DNA from: Holothuria scabra
Lineage: Eukaryota; Echinodermata; Holothuroidea; Aspidochirotida; Holothuriidae
Reading direction: 5' to 3'
Assembly: GCA_037179385.1 (NCBI GenBank)
Contig: CM074180.1
Coordinates: 26,951,455-27,015,454 of the forward strand
DNA length: 64,000 bases
Shown in pieces: positions 10,813 through 21,839 of the stretch. Each line of letters opens with the position of its first letter. Position 1 is the stretch's first letter. The position numbers and the translations under genes are program-made. Under the pieces are notes generated by a model. It did no database searches and was not told where the DNA came from. It saw only the letters and a list, made by a program, of their open reading frames with translations.

Positions 10813-11960
10813 GCGTGTGTGTGTATGTATGTGTGTATGTGCATGTGTATGTGTGTGTGTTTGTGACACTTTGCTTGTTTACACGATATCTTGAGAAGGG
10901 AAGATCTGACAGTTCTCAAACTTGGTACACAGATACCCCATACTGAGAGGAAGAACCCTATTTATTTTGGTTGAGGTCAAAGGTCATCTGGGGTCACAGG
11001 GGGTCAAAAACCAAAATCCTTGTTTACATGATATCTCATGGTAGAAAACTTGGATCAATTTCATACTTGAAATGTTAATGCTTTATGATGTAAGATAGAA
11101 GCCGATGTATTTTCGTGGAGGTCAAAGGTCATTTGGGGTCACATGGGGTCAAAACCTGAAATCCTTGTTTACATGATACATTATGGTAGGAAACTTGGAT
11201 TCATTTCAATCTTGATAGGCTGATGCGTTATGATGTAAGAAAGAACCCTATTTATTTTCGTGGAGGTCAAAGGTCATTTGGGGTCACATGGGGTCACACC
11301 CCGAAATCCTGGTTTACACTATATCTCAAGGTAGGAAACTTTGATTCATTTCAAACTTGATATGTTGATGCGTTATGATGTAAGAAATAACCCAATAAAT
11401 TTTGGTGGAGGTCAAAGGTCATTTGGGGTCACATGGGGTCAAACTCCGAACTTCTTGTTTACACTATATCTCAAGGTAGGAAGCTTGGATTGATTTCAAA
11501 CTTGATATGTTGATGCGTTATGATGGGAGGAAGAACCCTATTGATTTTGGTAGAGGTCAAAGGTCATTTGGGGTCATAGGGTCAAACTCAGAAAACCTTG
11601 TTTAGGATAGCTCAAGGTATGAAAGGTGGATGGATTTCAAAATTAGTATGTAAATGAATTATGGTGAGAAGATGGTCTGTATAAGGTTATTTTTTGTGGA
11701 GGTGAAAGGACATCTGGGGTCATGATCAGTCAAACTTTGAAAAACTTGTGAAAATGGGATATCTCAAGGTAGGAAACTTGGATGGATTTCCCAATTAGTA
11801 TGTGGATGTGTTATGGTGAGTTGAAAGTACTGTACCTGTTGTTTTTGGTGGAGGTCAATGGTCATCTGGTATCACCTGGTATCAAACTCTGAAAACCTTG
11901 TTTGCAGAATATCTTAAGGCACAGTATGAAAGAAAAACCAGTCACTTACAGGTGGAGACA
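10813..11960 (+). repeat. GT microsatellite plus eight-unit 145-bp tandem array with DR1 motifs
   Basis: A GT/GTAT-rich run (10813-10862) is followed by units whose 'cttgttta' word starts at 10874, 11019, 11164, 11309, 11454, 11597, 11745 and 11897. The first four steps are exactly 145 bp; the last units drift. Each unit has 'tatctcaaggtaggaaacttggat', 'gatgcgttatgatg' and 'ggaggtcaaaggtcatttggggtcac'. AGGTCAAAGGTCA is perfect at 10974, 11119, 11264, 11409 and 11554, again 145 bp apart, and decayed in later units. Related single units lie at 14.9-15.2, 17.07 and 28.05 kb. The stem-loop/GT/tandem layout recalls non-autonomous Helitron-type elements with satellite cores; that class is inference. 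Confidence 0.85.
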
Positions 11961-12060
11961 AAGGCTATTTTGGGTCACCAGTTGTTACAAGAAATGTAGC
12001 ATTTTATTGGAAAGAGCATGTATGTATCATCCAAACCTCAATGCATTTTTGCATTCTGGT

Positions 12061-12160
12061 TTACAATGTTTGGTATGACCTGGCCAATAGTTGAACTCCA
12101 GACCTTCTGGGTACAGGTGTGATGTTCCAACCATTTGACCATGCAGTTGGTAAATATCAT
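12061..12160 (-). mobile_element. SINE tRNA-like head fragment
   Basis: On the minus strand the segment gives an A-box-like 'tggtcaaatggttggaacatc' followed by a B-box-like 'ggagttcaactat' and 'ggccaggtcatacc', matching the head of the SINE at 59.5 kb. No body or tail follows. Confidence 0.55.
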
Positions 12161-14035
12161 GTACGTAATAAAGGAGGAAATCTGAAGTATTGCTCGTAGT
12201 CATACTTAACTTTGTGGAATTGCCCATTTAAACTTAAAAGTTGTTCATTGAACAGGAAATGTTTTCATTTTAAAGCCAGGGGAAGATACTGCCATGATTG
12301 GAAGGTACTTTGGAATGTATTCTTATTACATTTAAAGAAAGAAAAGAATGTTAGGTAATTAAGTTTGACGTCAGTGAAATTTTTTGTAGCATTTGTGATG
12401 CATTTATTTTGGTGCATAGTGCTTTTCTAGGGAGTGTGTTCCAGCCAAGCCCTCAAGGTATTTTTAACACACTTCCCTTTCCACAACATATTTGGCTTAT
12501 GTTATGAAAATCATCTTTTTCACCTGTACGGTACCACATATTGTTGTGAAAAGAAACAAAATATAAAAATGAAAAGGAAAGAAAACATAAACTTACTGTT
12601 TATGTTGAGGTCATTGGTATATAAACATGTAAAAATAACTGTTGTTTTAATTCACATTAAAGTAAGGCATGCTGTGCTATGTTAACTTAAATGTAGTAGA
12701 TAAAATATGAGTAGTTGCATTGTGGCACAAGTCCAGTTGAGTCCGGGTTATAAGGATGTGTTGTTGCCATAGCAACAGTCTTTTTGACCAAATGGATGAC
12801 TTCTATGAAATTAAAGTCTCTGAGGAGCACACCAAATGCATTCTATTATGTTTGAAGTTATCTCATTCTCAACTCTCTCTGTCTGACAGTAATGTTTGCT
12901 GTGATGGGTTTTTAGCTTGTCACAATCAAATACTCTGTGCACTTTAGTAAATTTACCTGACCCTTTGTCAAGTTTCAGCAGTATTTTTTCTATTCCCAAG
13001 GACCATCAATGGGATTCATTCTTGTAGTAAAGAAATCTTCAAGCACAGAACTGTTTTTCCCTGAAGATTTACATTTTACAAAAGTTCATCAAGATTAATG
13101 TGTTTTGTTCATTTTTATTGTTCCCTGTCTGAGATAAGGGGGCCCGTATCTGACAGGTATGATCTCTTTTCTGGATTAAATGACATGAAATTTGACAGAA
13201 AACCTAGATCACATCTGAAAATAAACTCATGTGATACACAAGTGCTTTGAATTGTTCTGTACTTTCAATATAAAGATGTGATAAGTCTTCTGTCATTCTG
13301 TCTTTACACCAGTGAAAATGTGGGTCAATTGATAGTCATCAATAAAGGGGAACTTAGATGTACCTAAGAAGCAACATAATAACAGCACCAGGTTGTACCC
13401 CAAAATAAAACCATGGCACCTAGTTTATTGTCTTTTAAACAGAATTAATCATACTACTTACTGTGGCTTATAATCTGTTAAGTGACAGTTCCCCTAGCTA
13501 AACTGCACACCTGTGCTTAATGCAGAGTTGTCCAGTGTTTTTTTATTTGGACTTTTGTGTAGGAGGTTTTGTGTGTACCCTTTGTATTCATTACATGTTG
13601 CTTGAAGTTATTACAGTACACCCCAGCCTGGAATGGGCCCTAGGTGTGTGTGTGTGGGGGGGGGGGGGGGGAGGTTATTTAAATATTGTATTCCCTGTTT
13701 TATTTCCTCAGTGTTTATATTAGCATATCTATATATGTCTAGTTTGTAATTTGCATCATGGGAAGTTTGTTTTGTAATACTTAAATTTGAAGGCAGACAT
13801 TTGTCATTCCAGTTCACAGTTGATAACTCAATTTTGAGTGACATTAAAAATTTGCAAAATCAGATTTTGCCATGAAATATGAGCAACATTAATTGCTTGA
13901 TGGCAACTACATACAAGTTGATTTAAGGAGGAGAGTAGTCAGTAGAATAAATTCTTGGACCTGTCAACTTTTTTACATAACATATGCTTAAATTGATTTA
14001 TTGTTTGGATCCAATACTGATGCTTCTCAAAGCCA
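12161..14035. other. No gene recognised; long G tract
   Basis: A TG run followed by 16 consecutive G lies at 13656-13671. Short frames (12434-12685, 12756-12947 and their opposites) have no domain or splice support. Confidence 0.5.
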
Positions 14036-14198
14036 TGCATAGAGCTATTTCCAAATAGCAATTAAAATGAATTATGGGATACTTTTTGGGTGTATGTCAA
14101 TTTTCACCACAGTAAAATGCCATTGACAAAAATGACAAACACCAAAACTCTGTCCAACAATCCTTTGTTAAATTGCTATTTGAAAATAGGTCTATGCA
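14036..14198. mobile_element. MITE family D, copy 1
   Basis: 163 bp. The left end TGCATAGAGCTATTTCCAAA is matched inverted by TTTGAAAATAGGTCTATGCA, with two mismatches in the arm. Inverted, the inside shares AACAAAGGATTGTnGGA and a 'ttttaca/tttactgtgg' region with the copy at 39.4-39.6 kb. Confidence 0.65.
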
Positions 14199-14562
14199 GT
14201 TTGTGTGTGGTGTTATGCAGTTTGTGTGTGGTGTAACAGCACACTTGCAACTGTTGTTAACAGTAACATTGGCTGAACTTAGTGTTTGGGTCTAAGTCTG
14301 GTGTACCAGGAGAAATAAACTCATTCATAAGAAAAAAAAAAAAGAAAAACAGCTTCAAATCCTGCAAAATGGAAAATGCTTTTCATGAACCTTAACCTCT
14401 TGAGGGTGATGTTTCTTGCTACTACGTAGTTTTGTGTTGAAATGTGCGACACTAGTAAACTACACATGTATGTGTGTTGCCAGTTGTGAGTAATAACTGC
14501 CTGAGTAGATGCATGGATCTAAACTGATACAAGTGGAAACAATTCAAAATTGCTTGTTCCAG

Positions 14563-14745
14563 AAGAAAAAGTAACACACCTGAAATTCAAAAAGGAAATT
14601 GTAAAATATCTTGCAAGTGTGAAAGCAAATATCCTAAGAAATATTGATGTACAGTATGTGATTGACAAATTTCTTTGCAAAATTATTGAAAATGAAAATG
14701 TGAATGCATTAGGTCTAATAGTTTTAAAATATGCCCCACACAGAG
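14563..14745 (+). CDS. Candidate exon encoding the first half of a CARD-like domain
   Basis: Acceptor tgcttgttccag, 183 nt with one frame open throughout, then donor GAG|GTAAAT. The frame continues open about 50 nt into the intron. The peptide is helical and amphipathic: KKEIVKYLASVKANILRNID, then VQYVIDKFLCKIIENENVNA and a run ending YAPHRGK. The pattern (two helices around LRNID, a hydrophobic YVIDKFL helix, then a basic 'P.R' turn) is that of CARD death-fold domains such as those of APAF1 and NOD1. The second half (helices 5-6) is not found downstream, so it would lie on another exon. CARDs recruit caspases or signalling kinases by CARD-CARD contact; which protein this belongs to is unknown. 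Codon use is very AT-rich, and chance resemblance is possible. Confidence 0.4.
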
Positions 14746-14766
14746 GTAAATCCCTTTCTTTTTTTT

Positions 14767-15230
14767 GGTTCCTTGCGGTAGCAAAGGAACCTATGTAGTC
14801 AGGTTGGTGTGTGTGTGTGTGTGTGTGTGTGACCCTTGCTTCGGTACGCTCTAACTCAACAAAGGAAGGTTGGATGGAACTTGGATTTGGTACATAGATT
14901 CGTCATAGGGAGAAGGTGTGCCCTATTGTTTTTGGTGGAGGTCAAAGGTCATTTGGGGTCACCAGAGGTCAAAAACTAAAAACCTTCTCAACATGATATT
15001 TCTAGTTAGGAAACTTGGATAGATGTCATACTTGGTGTGTGGATGTGTTATGGTGTAAGGATGAAATTGGATATGTTTGGTGAAGGTCAAGGGGTCATCT
15101 GAGGTCACCAGGGGTCAAACACTGAAAAACGTTTTAACGCAGTATTTTAAGGTAGAAAGGACAAATTTCAAATCAATCTGTGTTTGGTTAAGGTCAAAGG
15201 TCATCAAGGTCACTGGAGGTCAACTGCTAG
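14767..15230 (+). repeat. Stem-loop, GT microsatellite and 'ggtcaaaggtca' units
   Basis: Opens with a hairpin (GGTTCCTT 14767-14774, AAGGAACC 14784-14791), then an uninterrupted GT run, then units with AGGTCAAAGGTCA at 14939 and 15191 and 'ggtcatttggggtcaccagaggtc'. The same order (hairpin, GT, unit) recurs at 27.85-28.09 kb, so this is one dispersed family and not chance simple repeats. Confidence 0.75.
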
Positions 15231-16639
15231 AAATATTATTTAGAAAATCTTGTAAGCTAGATAAAGAAAGTTTCAATAGATTTTTTGTCTCACCTGGTTT
15301 TGCATCCTTACGCACCCAATCACCTTAGAAATTTGGCCTTTATGTTCGTTCAGTAATGATTCCTTCGGGTTGTACACATATTTTGGATCATTCAAAGTTT
15401 TAAGAGGGCAGTAACTGAGATCTGTAGATTTCACTGAGCACAGGTCACTCGGCATTAAACTGGTCTCTCTGCCAGTAGAAGCAATGCATGGATTATACAG
15501 TATGTCTGTTTAATACTGCTGTCCTCTGTGGGGTAACCTAATCCTCATTCTATTATCACACTTCATTAATCACTTGCTTTCTGGTTAACTGTTGAATAAA
15601 CCCCGTATTTCTGTGTAGAGGTAGCAAACAGGACAAATGGTAGATTGTTTTAAAGTAATAGCAAGTTTTATTTGAGAGCAGGTAAAAATAACTTGTGAGA
15701 GAAATACAAGGGGTGTTTTTCTCTCTCTGACCACATTGTGTATTGTTTATTGGTGATAATATCAAGTTTGATTACAAGCATACATACATATGGAAATGAG
15801 GTAGTGTTTTTGAAGGATCACCAAGCATTACAAAAGTTGAATGTCAGTAAGGCCATAGAAGTTTAATCTTTGATTTCATGTAATATTAGTACTAAAATAC
15901 CCCTTGTGAAGATGTTACAAACATTGAGTATGGGCTTTTGCTTAGCTCTATTTCACAGACTGGCTGTACAGTTCTTATAATATCCAGCAAGGAACCACAG
16001 TGCCCATTGGGCTCTTGTTTGGTATGAAGTATTTATTTTGGAGGTACACCCCTACCCTGCTCCTTTAAGAAAGTATTTATGCTGGATCTGGATGTGATGA
16101 CCATCTGTGCATGAGTCAGATCTGCTGCTCACGATCAAATTCATTATGCAGATCAGATTTGATTGCCAAATTTTGACCCTGTTGCTACAGTAAGAAGGTA
16201 CAGTAGGATCAGACTGATCCTGTGCATTTGATCAGAGCTTGAACTTCCCTTGCAGTGTAAATTACTCTGTGGCATGGTTTCCCCAGTCTTGGGTTGTACT
16301 TTAAGCACTTTCTGTTTTCATAGAGTCAAAAACTACTTCCAAAGTACAGGTATATAAAATTTGCCAAAGAGGAGATACCTTTTATTCAGCAATTTTGTAT
16401 TCCTTGACCAGGTATGAACTAAACAAATTGCTTGCTCAACTTCACTTCATATTATCATTTGCACAACTTGCTACCACACTAGAAAAAAAGTAGACTGTAA
16501 TCGAAGATGTGAATTTGTTTATTCTTTCTGTTGGGTTTATTAATTGGGGTTGCAATCTGATACTGTTACCAGAAATGGGACTGACGCCCATATTATTTAT
16601 ATGAAGTATAGTATTATTTAGAGTCACCAGGGCAGAAGA
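15231..16639. other. No gene recognised
   Basis: No exon, repeat boundary or domain I can support; frames at 15273-15455 and 15556-15765 (minus) are short and unremarkable. Confidence 0.5.
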
Positions 16640-16925
16640 CCTAACAGGGCTCGATTTTCGTGGTTGTCCGATTGTCCTGGACAACTAAAATTTCACATGG
16701 GCAACCAAAAGTTAAAGGTTGGTTGTCCGATGGACAACCATTTTTTCCTAGGACTGAAAATGAATACTGCTGACTGACCAATTCTTTTGACTTTTTGCAT
16801 TGTTCCATATTTTAGACTTCAAGTTTTTCTGTCTCTCAGACATCACATCTTTTTATTCTTCACGACCATAAGTACATGAACACAATTAGTGTTTTGTTTC
16901 GGACAACCAACTTTTACTTGTGGAC
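16640..16925. repeat. GTTGTCC-rich repeat, copy 2
   Basis: Contains 'cagggctcgattttcgtgg', several forward and inverted GGTTGTCC / GGACAACC words (about 16662-16738), and again 'cggacaaccaac' at about 16901. Related to 996-1270 and 46445-46680 by these words; boundaries uncertain. Confidence 0.45.
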
Positions 16926-17054
16926 AGCTGAAAATAGTGGAATGGTTGCCGGAAGGAAAACCATAAATTTTTCTGAAAATGGAGGCATGCCTAATATCTC
17001 AGTGAGGGATCTTATTCTAAGCACATGCATTGCCCATATTTGTTATGTGAACCC

Positions 17055-17105
17055 TTTTATTTTTGGTGGAGGTGCAAGGTCATGTGGGATCACAGGAGGT
17101 CAGAT
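17055..17105 (+). repeat. Decayed single 'ggtcaaggtca' unit
   Basis: 'tttttggtggaggtgcaaggtcatgtgggatcacaggaggtc' matches the core of the 145-bp unit at 11.1-11.6 kb, with a damaged DR1 motif. Confidence 0.5.
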
Positions 17106-17165
17106 GGTTATTGTTAAACACATTTGAAGATGGGTACAGGGGTAACTGTGACGGATCTTAAGTCT

Positions 17166-17262
17166 ATTTCGCTCCTCACCTACCTCTTATCACCCTATGT
17201 ATGCCATTTATACCCATACTTACCGTCTGGTGAACTAATAACACTGTGGAATCCCTACTGGG
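17166..17262. repeat. Repeat family F, copy 1
   Basis: 'cacctacctcttatcaccctat', 'ccatttatacccatacttaccgtct' and 'taacactgtgga' occur in the same order as in the palindromic element at 23106-23272. Only the left half is recognisable here. Confidence 0.5.
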
Positions 17263-17545
17263 CACCATGCACCCAGTAATGTGAATTTTACTACAGCTTG
17301 TGGAATGTGGATTGCCCAGATTGAGTAGATGATCCCTCTTGGTAGTGGTGCAAGTTATGGATCATCTGGAGTCACCAGAGGCCAACACCCCAAACCTTGT
17401 AAACAAGATAAATTTAGAAGTGTAAATGTGAGGGATGTTATACATGAACTCATACAGAACCAGGGAGTTTTCAGGAATTATGAGACACTCTCAATTTGAA
17501 AAAAAAAAACCTTGTGTTGTTGAAAGTCTTCCATGCATGACACAC

Positions 17546-17848
17546 TTAAAGGCCCAGTTCTCTCATCCCAAACAGTACCAATTCTCCTAACCTTCTTACT
17601 TAAGCCCCTCCTACAATTTTCTGAAATTCATCCTTATCCAGTGACAATCTCAGTTTTATTCCTTCAGGGTGGGTATAGAAAAGCTCTGTGTGTAATCAAA
17701 ACACTCTCAGTACAGCTCATTCTGTCTAATATAAGCTTTGGTAATTTGCATTGTTTGAATTAACAGTCAATCAAAAAGCTGGGCCAATGGAGAGTTTCTA
17801 TACCCCCTACAAGAAGTGTAGTTTGGGATAAGAGGATTGGCCCTTTAA
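17546..17848 (+). mobile_element. MITE family A, copy 3 (complete)
   Basis: 303 bp. TTAAAGGCCCAGTTCTCTC at the left; the inverted counterpart (agaggattggccctttaa) at the right. It is uninterrupted and serves as the empty-site reference for the copy at 48.8 kb: the word 'ttgaattaacagtcaatc' is intact here. The plus-strand frame 17533-17763 is a translation of this repeat. Confidence 0.85.
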
Positions 17849-18263
17849 AAGCTGTGCTAGGCCAACAGAAGGCCCTCCACCAACAAATCAACAATGTGGC
17901 CTGATCCTTCTAACCCGAGTTGCCATTGGCAGGTCCGGTAAGATTAGGAAGTGGGGAATTCCTGTCATGGCAGCAAGGAATCATTAAACCTTTTGGATTT
18001 TTGGTTTATTTACATATTGTTTTGAATATTTGCAAACTTTTTAACATAAATAAATGTCATATTTCAACCTTTGATAGTTATCCCAAGGTGTGAATGCATA
18101 CCTTTATTATACTTTTAGAGTATACCTCTTGTCATTTAATGCAAAATTGATGTAATCAGCAATCTTGGGTTATTTTAGTACAATAACATCAATGGAACAA
18201 CCATGTCCTTGATTGCAACCCTAATTCTCAATATATTTAGCTCAAATGAGCTTCTGAGACAAA

Positions 18264-18675
18264 GGGTGCTTTTACACTTGTTTCGTATCTGATCGCCCAT
18301 GTTATCAGCTTATCGAATTACATATATGGCTTGATCCTGGTGCATTTACACTTGTCTCGTACTCTGATCCTCCTCTGTGCTTAAGCGGAAGTCGCATTAC
18401 GAAATACAGGCACCCGCGCGTGCGCACCAAAGTGTAAACAAAAAATAGACCCTGTACATGTACCATGCCTACCCTACCTTACCTCACCGTTGATCCAGCG
18501 AGCATTACACTATAGATTTGATAGCCTGCGTGGGGTCTGATCCTCCCCCCTTACTAGGATCAAAATCGGGCCATCAGATCCGGATCTGATCTGCATTTAC
18601 ACTACAAATTTGATCTTGAGCAGTGGATCAGATGCCGCACAGGCGATCAGATCCGGATCAAGTGTAAACCCACCC
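18264..18675. mobile_element. MITE with GATC-rich inverted ends, family G-like
   Basis: About 412 bp. The left end GGGTGCTTTTACACTTG...ATCTGATCGCC pairs inverted with GGCGATCAGATCCGGATC..AAGTGTAAACCCACCC. The interior is CpG-rich compared with its flanks (gcacccgcgcgtgcgcacc). No coding capacity. Its GATC-repeat style resembles the element at 23.65-24.08 kb. Confidence 0.7.
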
Positions 18676-18711
18676 AAAGAGTCCTTCTAAAAGCAAGGTA
18701 AGGTTGTTTTG

Positions 18712-18985
18712 ATAAAGGGCAAGAGCAGTCCTCCCAAATTAAAGTAGTTTAGTAGACTGTCCTTTTATATGATTAGCTGTTGAGAGTCATACAATATTAA
18801 TAATAATAAATATTATTTCTCCTCAACATGAAATTTACAAGTATTAATAACTGCTTGATTTACCTTGAATATGCACTATTCCAGCCCTAAAGTACGACAA
18901 AAGATACTCTGTAAGGGAAATACAAAGAAATTTGTGAGATTTAGTCGTTGCTTCAAAATTAGTTTGGGGGCTGTTCTTGACCTGT
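18712..18985. mobile_element. MITE family B, copy 1
   Basis: Starts AAAGGGCAAGAGCAGTC..CCCAAATTAAAGTAG and ends in a diverged inverted counterpart (ttgggggctgttcttgacc). It shares the middle (gactgtcc..agctgttgagagtca, acttgatttaccttgaatatg) with copies at 40.2 and 61.6 kb, partly inverted. Confidence 0.65.
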
Positions 18986-19045
18986 AATTTGACCACATTT
19001 TTTGTTTCTTTTTCTAAATTCAGCTGTAGTCATGAAAGTGCTTCC

Positions 19046-19297
19046 TTAAAGGGCAATAGTAGCTCTGCTTCAAACTTATTTTTAAGAAGCATCTCAAAAT
19101 CCCAAAATTATCTTCCTAATTCTCTTGAAAGTATCTGTCATCTATTTATATTGCATATTCAAGGTACACCAAGCAGTTACTACTAGTAAACTTCACATTT
19201 GGGGATAAATATTGCCATGTGTTTTTCAACAGCCAATAATGAAACATGATAATCAACTGTACTGATTCAAGTTGGGGTGGTTGCATTCCTGCTTTAA
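19046..19297. mobile_element. MITE family B, copy 2
   Basis: TTAAAGGGCAATAGTAGCTC at the left and gttggggtggttgcattcctgctttaa at the right are inverted counterparts. It lies about 60 bp after copy 1, so two members of one family sit nearly head to tail. Confidence 0.65.
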
Positions 19298-21564
19298 GTT
19301 AATAGAATTTCATAAACAGATTTTAAAACAGGATGTTCTGGTGCATTTATGACATCCAAATGTGTTTTGGTTTGAAGAAGGTCTTGCATTACAGTACACA
19401 GAAACTTGCACAGTACAGTGTAATTTCTTCCATGTACAGTATGGTACTGTAGTAAACTGTCAGTGACTTCATGGGTTTTTGAAATTGATATTCAGTGGAT
19501 AATATGTCATGATTTGACTTCCATTCTGCAAACAACACTGTACAGTGTGTCTGTGTACATGTGGCCTACTACATTTGGCTAAGATCATGTGTAGTATATG
19601 TTCTCTTCAGCCAGGCTAGAATGGAGCCATGCACGACAGACCAATGACGTAAACGGTCGGAAAGTTATGATGATGGTTAAGTGTTGTCCTTTAAGGGACG
19701 CAATAGCTTCTTCCAGAAGCAGTTTATAGTTTGGTTTCTCTGAATGGCCCTTTGCCAGAGGGTTGGGAGGACTTAGGAAAAAGATGTAGGCATGTGGTGA
19801 CAAAGATGAATGTCATATTTGCTTTCAGCTCTCAAAAATATTTTGCCTCCTGTTTTTAGACTTAATATTCCTCTTTCCACCTCAGATGCTAAATTTCCAT
19901 CATGAACTATTTTGAAACCAGATGTACTATCACATGTATCATTTTAAAGTACAGTTAAGAGCCACACATGCACTATTATGTATCCTTCCTTCCCCGCCTA
20001 AAGTGACCAAACTAGCTATGAACACAGCCCTAGAAGTTGATGTGACTTTCTGAATAGCTTGTGCATATAGGTGACCATTTTGGAAGTTTTCTTACTGTTC
20101 CTTGAACTAGTGATGGTTTACAGTAGAGCAAACAAAATGGCTGCCTCCTCAAGCAAGTCAGATTAAGTAGCGCATATTCTTGAATCAGATCACTAATATC
20201 TAGGAAAGCAGCAGGATTATATGCTACTCTGCCTGTTTTTTTCAAAACTTATCTTTCAATCACCTTTTGATAATATTAATTAGCATACTACAAGGGTTTA
20301 TGACTGAATGCAAACATTTCAAGGCCCTTAAATGTTTGTGTGTATTGATCTGAAACCAACAGATCCCCTAACAAATTCATATTGAATTGAAACTGAAACA
20401 TGGAAAAGCATGGCTGGCAAAAAGGGTGTGCAACATGAGTTTATACAAACAACATGCCTTTGGCACAAGGCAATTAAGGGGCCTGAAAAATACGTTCTTA
20501 GAATGCTGTACAAGAATTTGGAAATTCGTAGATAACAACATATTTATAACTTTGAACACATGTGATTGAACTTAACTTGTTTTTGTAGCCTGGCAACTTG
20601 CTTATTCATGAACTCAATTTCAATGCCATGAGATCTCAAAAATGTTTGAGAGCATCATTAGATTGGAGAAGTGTTATTTCCAGTAGTATCAGGAGTGTGA
20701 GCAAAGAGGGAGAGGAGGGGTGGGCAGGGCCCAGATTGGCTCTCAGTGGTCACCCCAATAAGTGCCTTGGCATCCATATTCAGTAATCCTCTCCAATCAT
20801 ATAAACATTGCTTTGTCATAATGAATAATTAATTTTCATAGAGTATAATGCCTAACTTCACCTTTTATGTTATGAAAACATATTTGGGTGCTTGTGGTAA
20901 ATGCAAGACTTGGTAGAATGAAGAATGGTAGACTTGCAAAAGTGTGTTATTCTTTTCAATTTAGAGTGATTGTTTATTTCCTGTAAAATGAATAGTTTCA
21001 AGAGGTACAGTAAATAAACATGGTTAAGTTTGACATAAACACCTGTTTGGAAACTGAATGATTTGTTAAAGTCTTTCATTTAACTTGCTAGAATTACTTT
21101 CAATATAGTATTTGCCATTAGGAAATGATGTTGTTTCCCCCTGCATGAAGGAAATGAAACTTTATTTTTAACAACCTAAAGAAGATCTATGTGGGCTACA
21201 GTCCATTACATAATTGTGAAATATTTCCTCAATGGTTGGTGAAATGAAGCTTGTCATGGACATTGCTTTCTCACACTGTAAAGTTTACAGTCATTTAAAT
21301 GACTACTGTACTGCTGCATTTACTGCACAGCTTCTCAATTGAAAAGGCAAAAAATTTTTTAGTTCATTCTGAAATGTTACCAGTTGGGAGGCTGACCTTG
21401 GGGTCACCAAAGTATATTAAGCTTTGGTGGCGTCACACAGTTTTGAATTTTTACTTGCATATGGAAATGAACACTTGGAAAAAAAATGGCTGTTTTACTC
21501 TTTCAATGATGTACAAGAGAACAATAAAACTTACCAGAAAAACTTCGTAAGTTATCATATCATC
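19298..21564. other. No gene established
   Basis: Several frames look mildly protein-like: 19585-19803 minus with a few CpGs, and 21299-21550 plus ending at a perfect GTAAGT donor, preceded by a gcacag acceptor at about 21328. Neither shows a recognisable domain. Left unassigned. Confidence 0.35.
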
Positions 21565-21835
21565 AATTTCAGGCGAAATTGACGGCTAAAAGGCCCAAGA
21601 ATCACCGAAACATTTTAGATCACACTTTAGAGACGGTTGGCGAATGGTCACAAGCAGCTGCCCAACAATTACCAAATGTCCAAATTTGATCACGAAATAT
21701 ACTTTCCCACATAGTTTCATTGATAAATTATTCCAATTTTCCTGAAGAAAGTCAGTCTCGCTTTGTTTATGCTATGAATCTCTTTGCAGTACTCATGATA
21801 GTAACTCAGCCATCTTGAAACGCAATGCATGATGG
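21565..21835. promoter_or_regulatory. CpG-richer patch, possible promoter or first exon
   Basis: About eight CpGs in 270 bp, against almost none in neighbouring kilobases. The plus strand has an open frame reading across it (KLTAKRPKNHRNILDHTLET and onward to a stop near 21.69 kb). The minus strand has a CTG|GTAAGT donor near 21.54 kb and a YY1-like CAAGATGGC near 21.82 kb. CpG depletion in invertebrates usually marks methylated gene bodies, so a patch escaping it may be a promoter. Which strand, if either, is transcribed cannot be decided. Confidence 0.25.
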
Positions 21836-21839
21836 TACC

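Noticed and set aside
11019..11745. Regular spacing considered as a CRISPR-like array
   Set aside because: The whole 145-bp unit repeats, with no unique spacers and no cas genes; it is a tandem satellite in a eukaryotic genome.
17533..17763. 76-codon plus-strand frame
   Set aside because: Lies inside MITE family A copy 3; other copies of the MITE do not keep it open.
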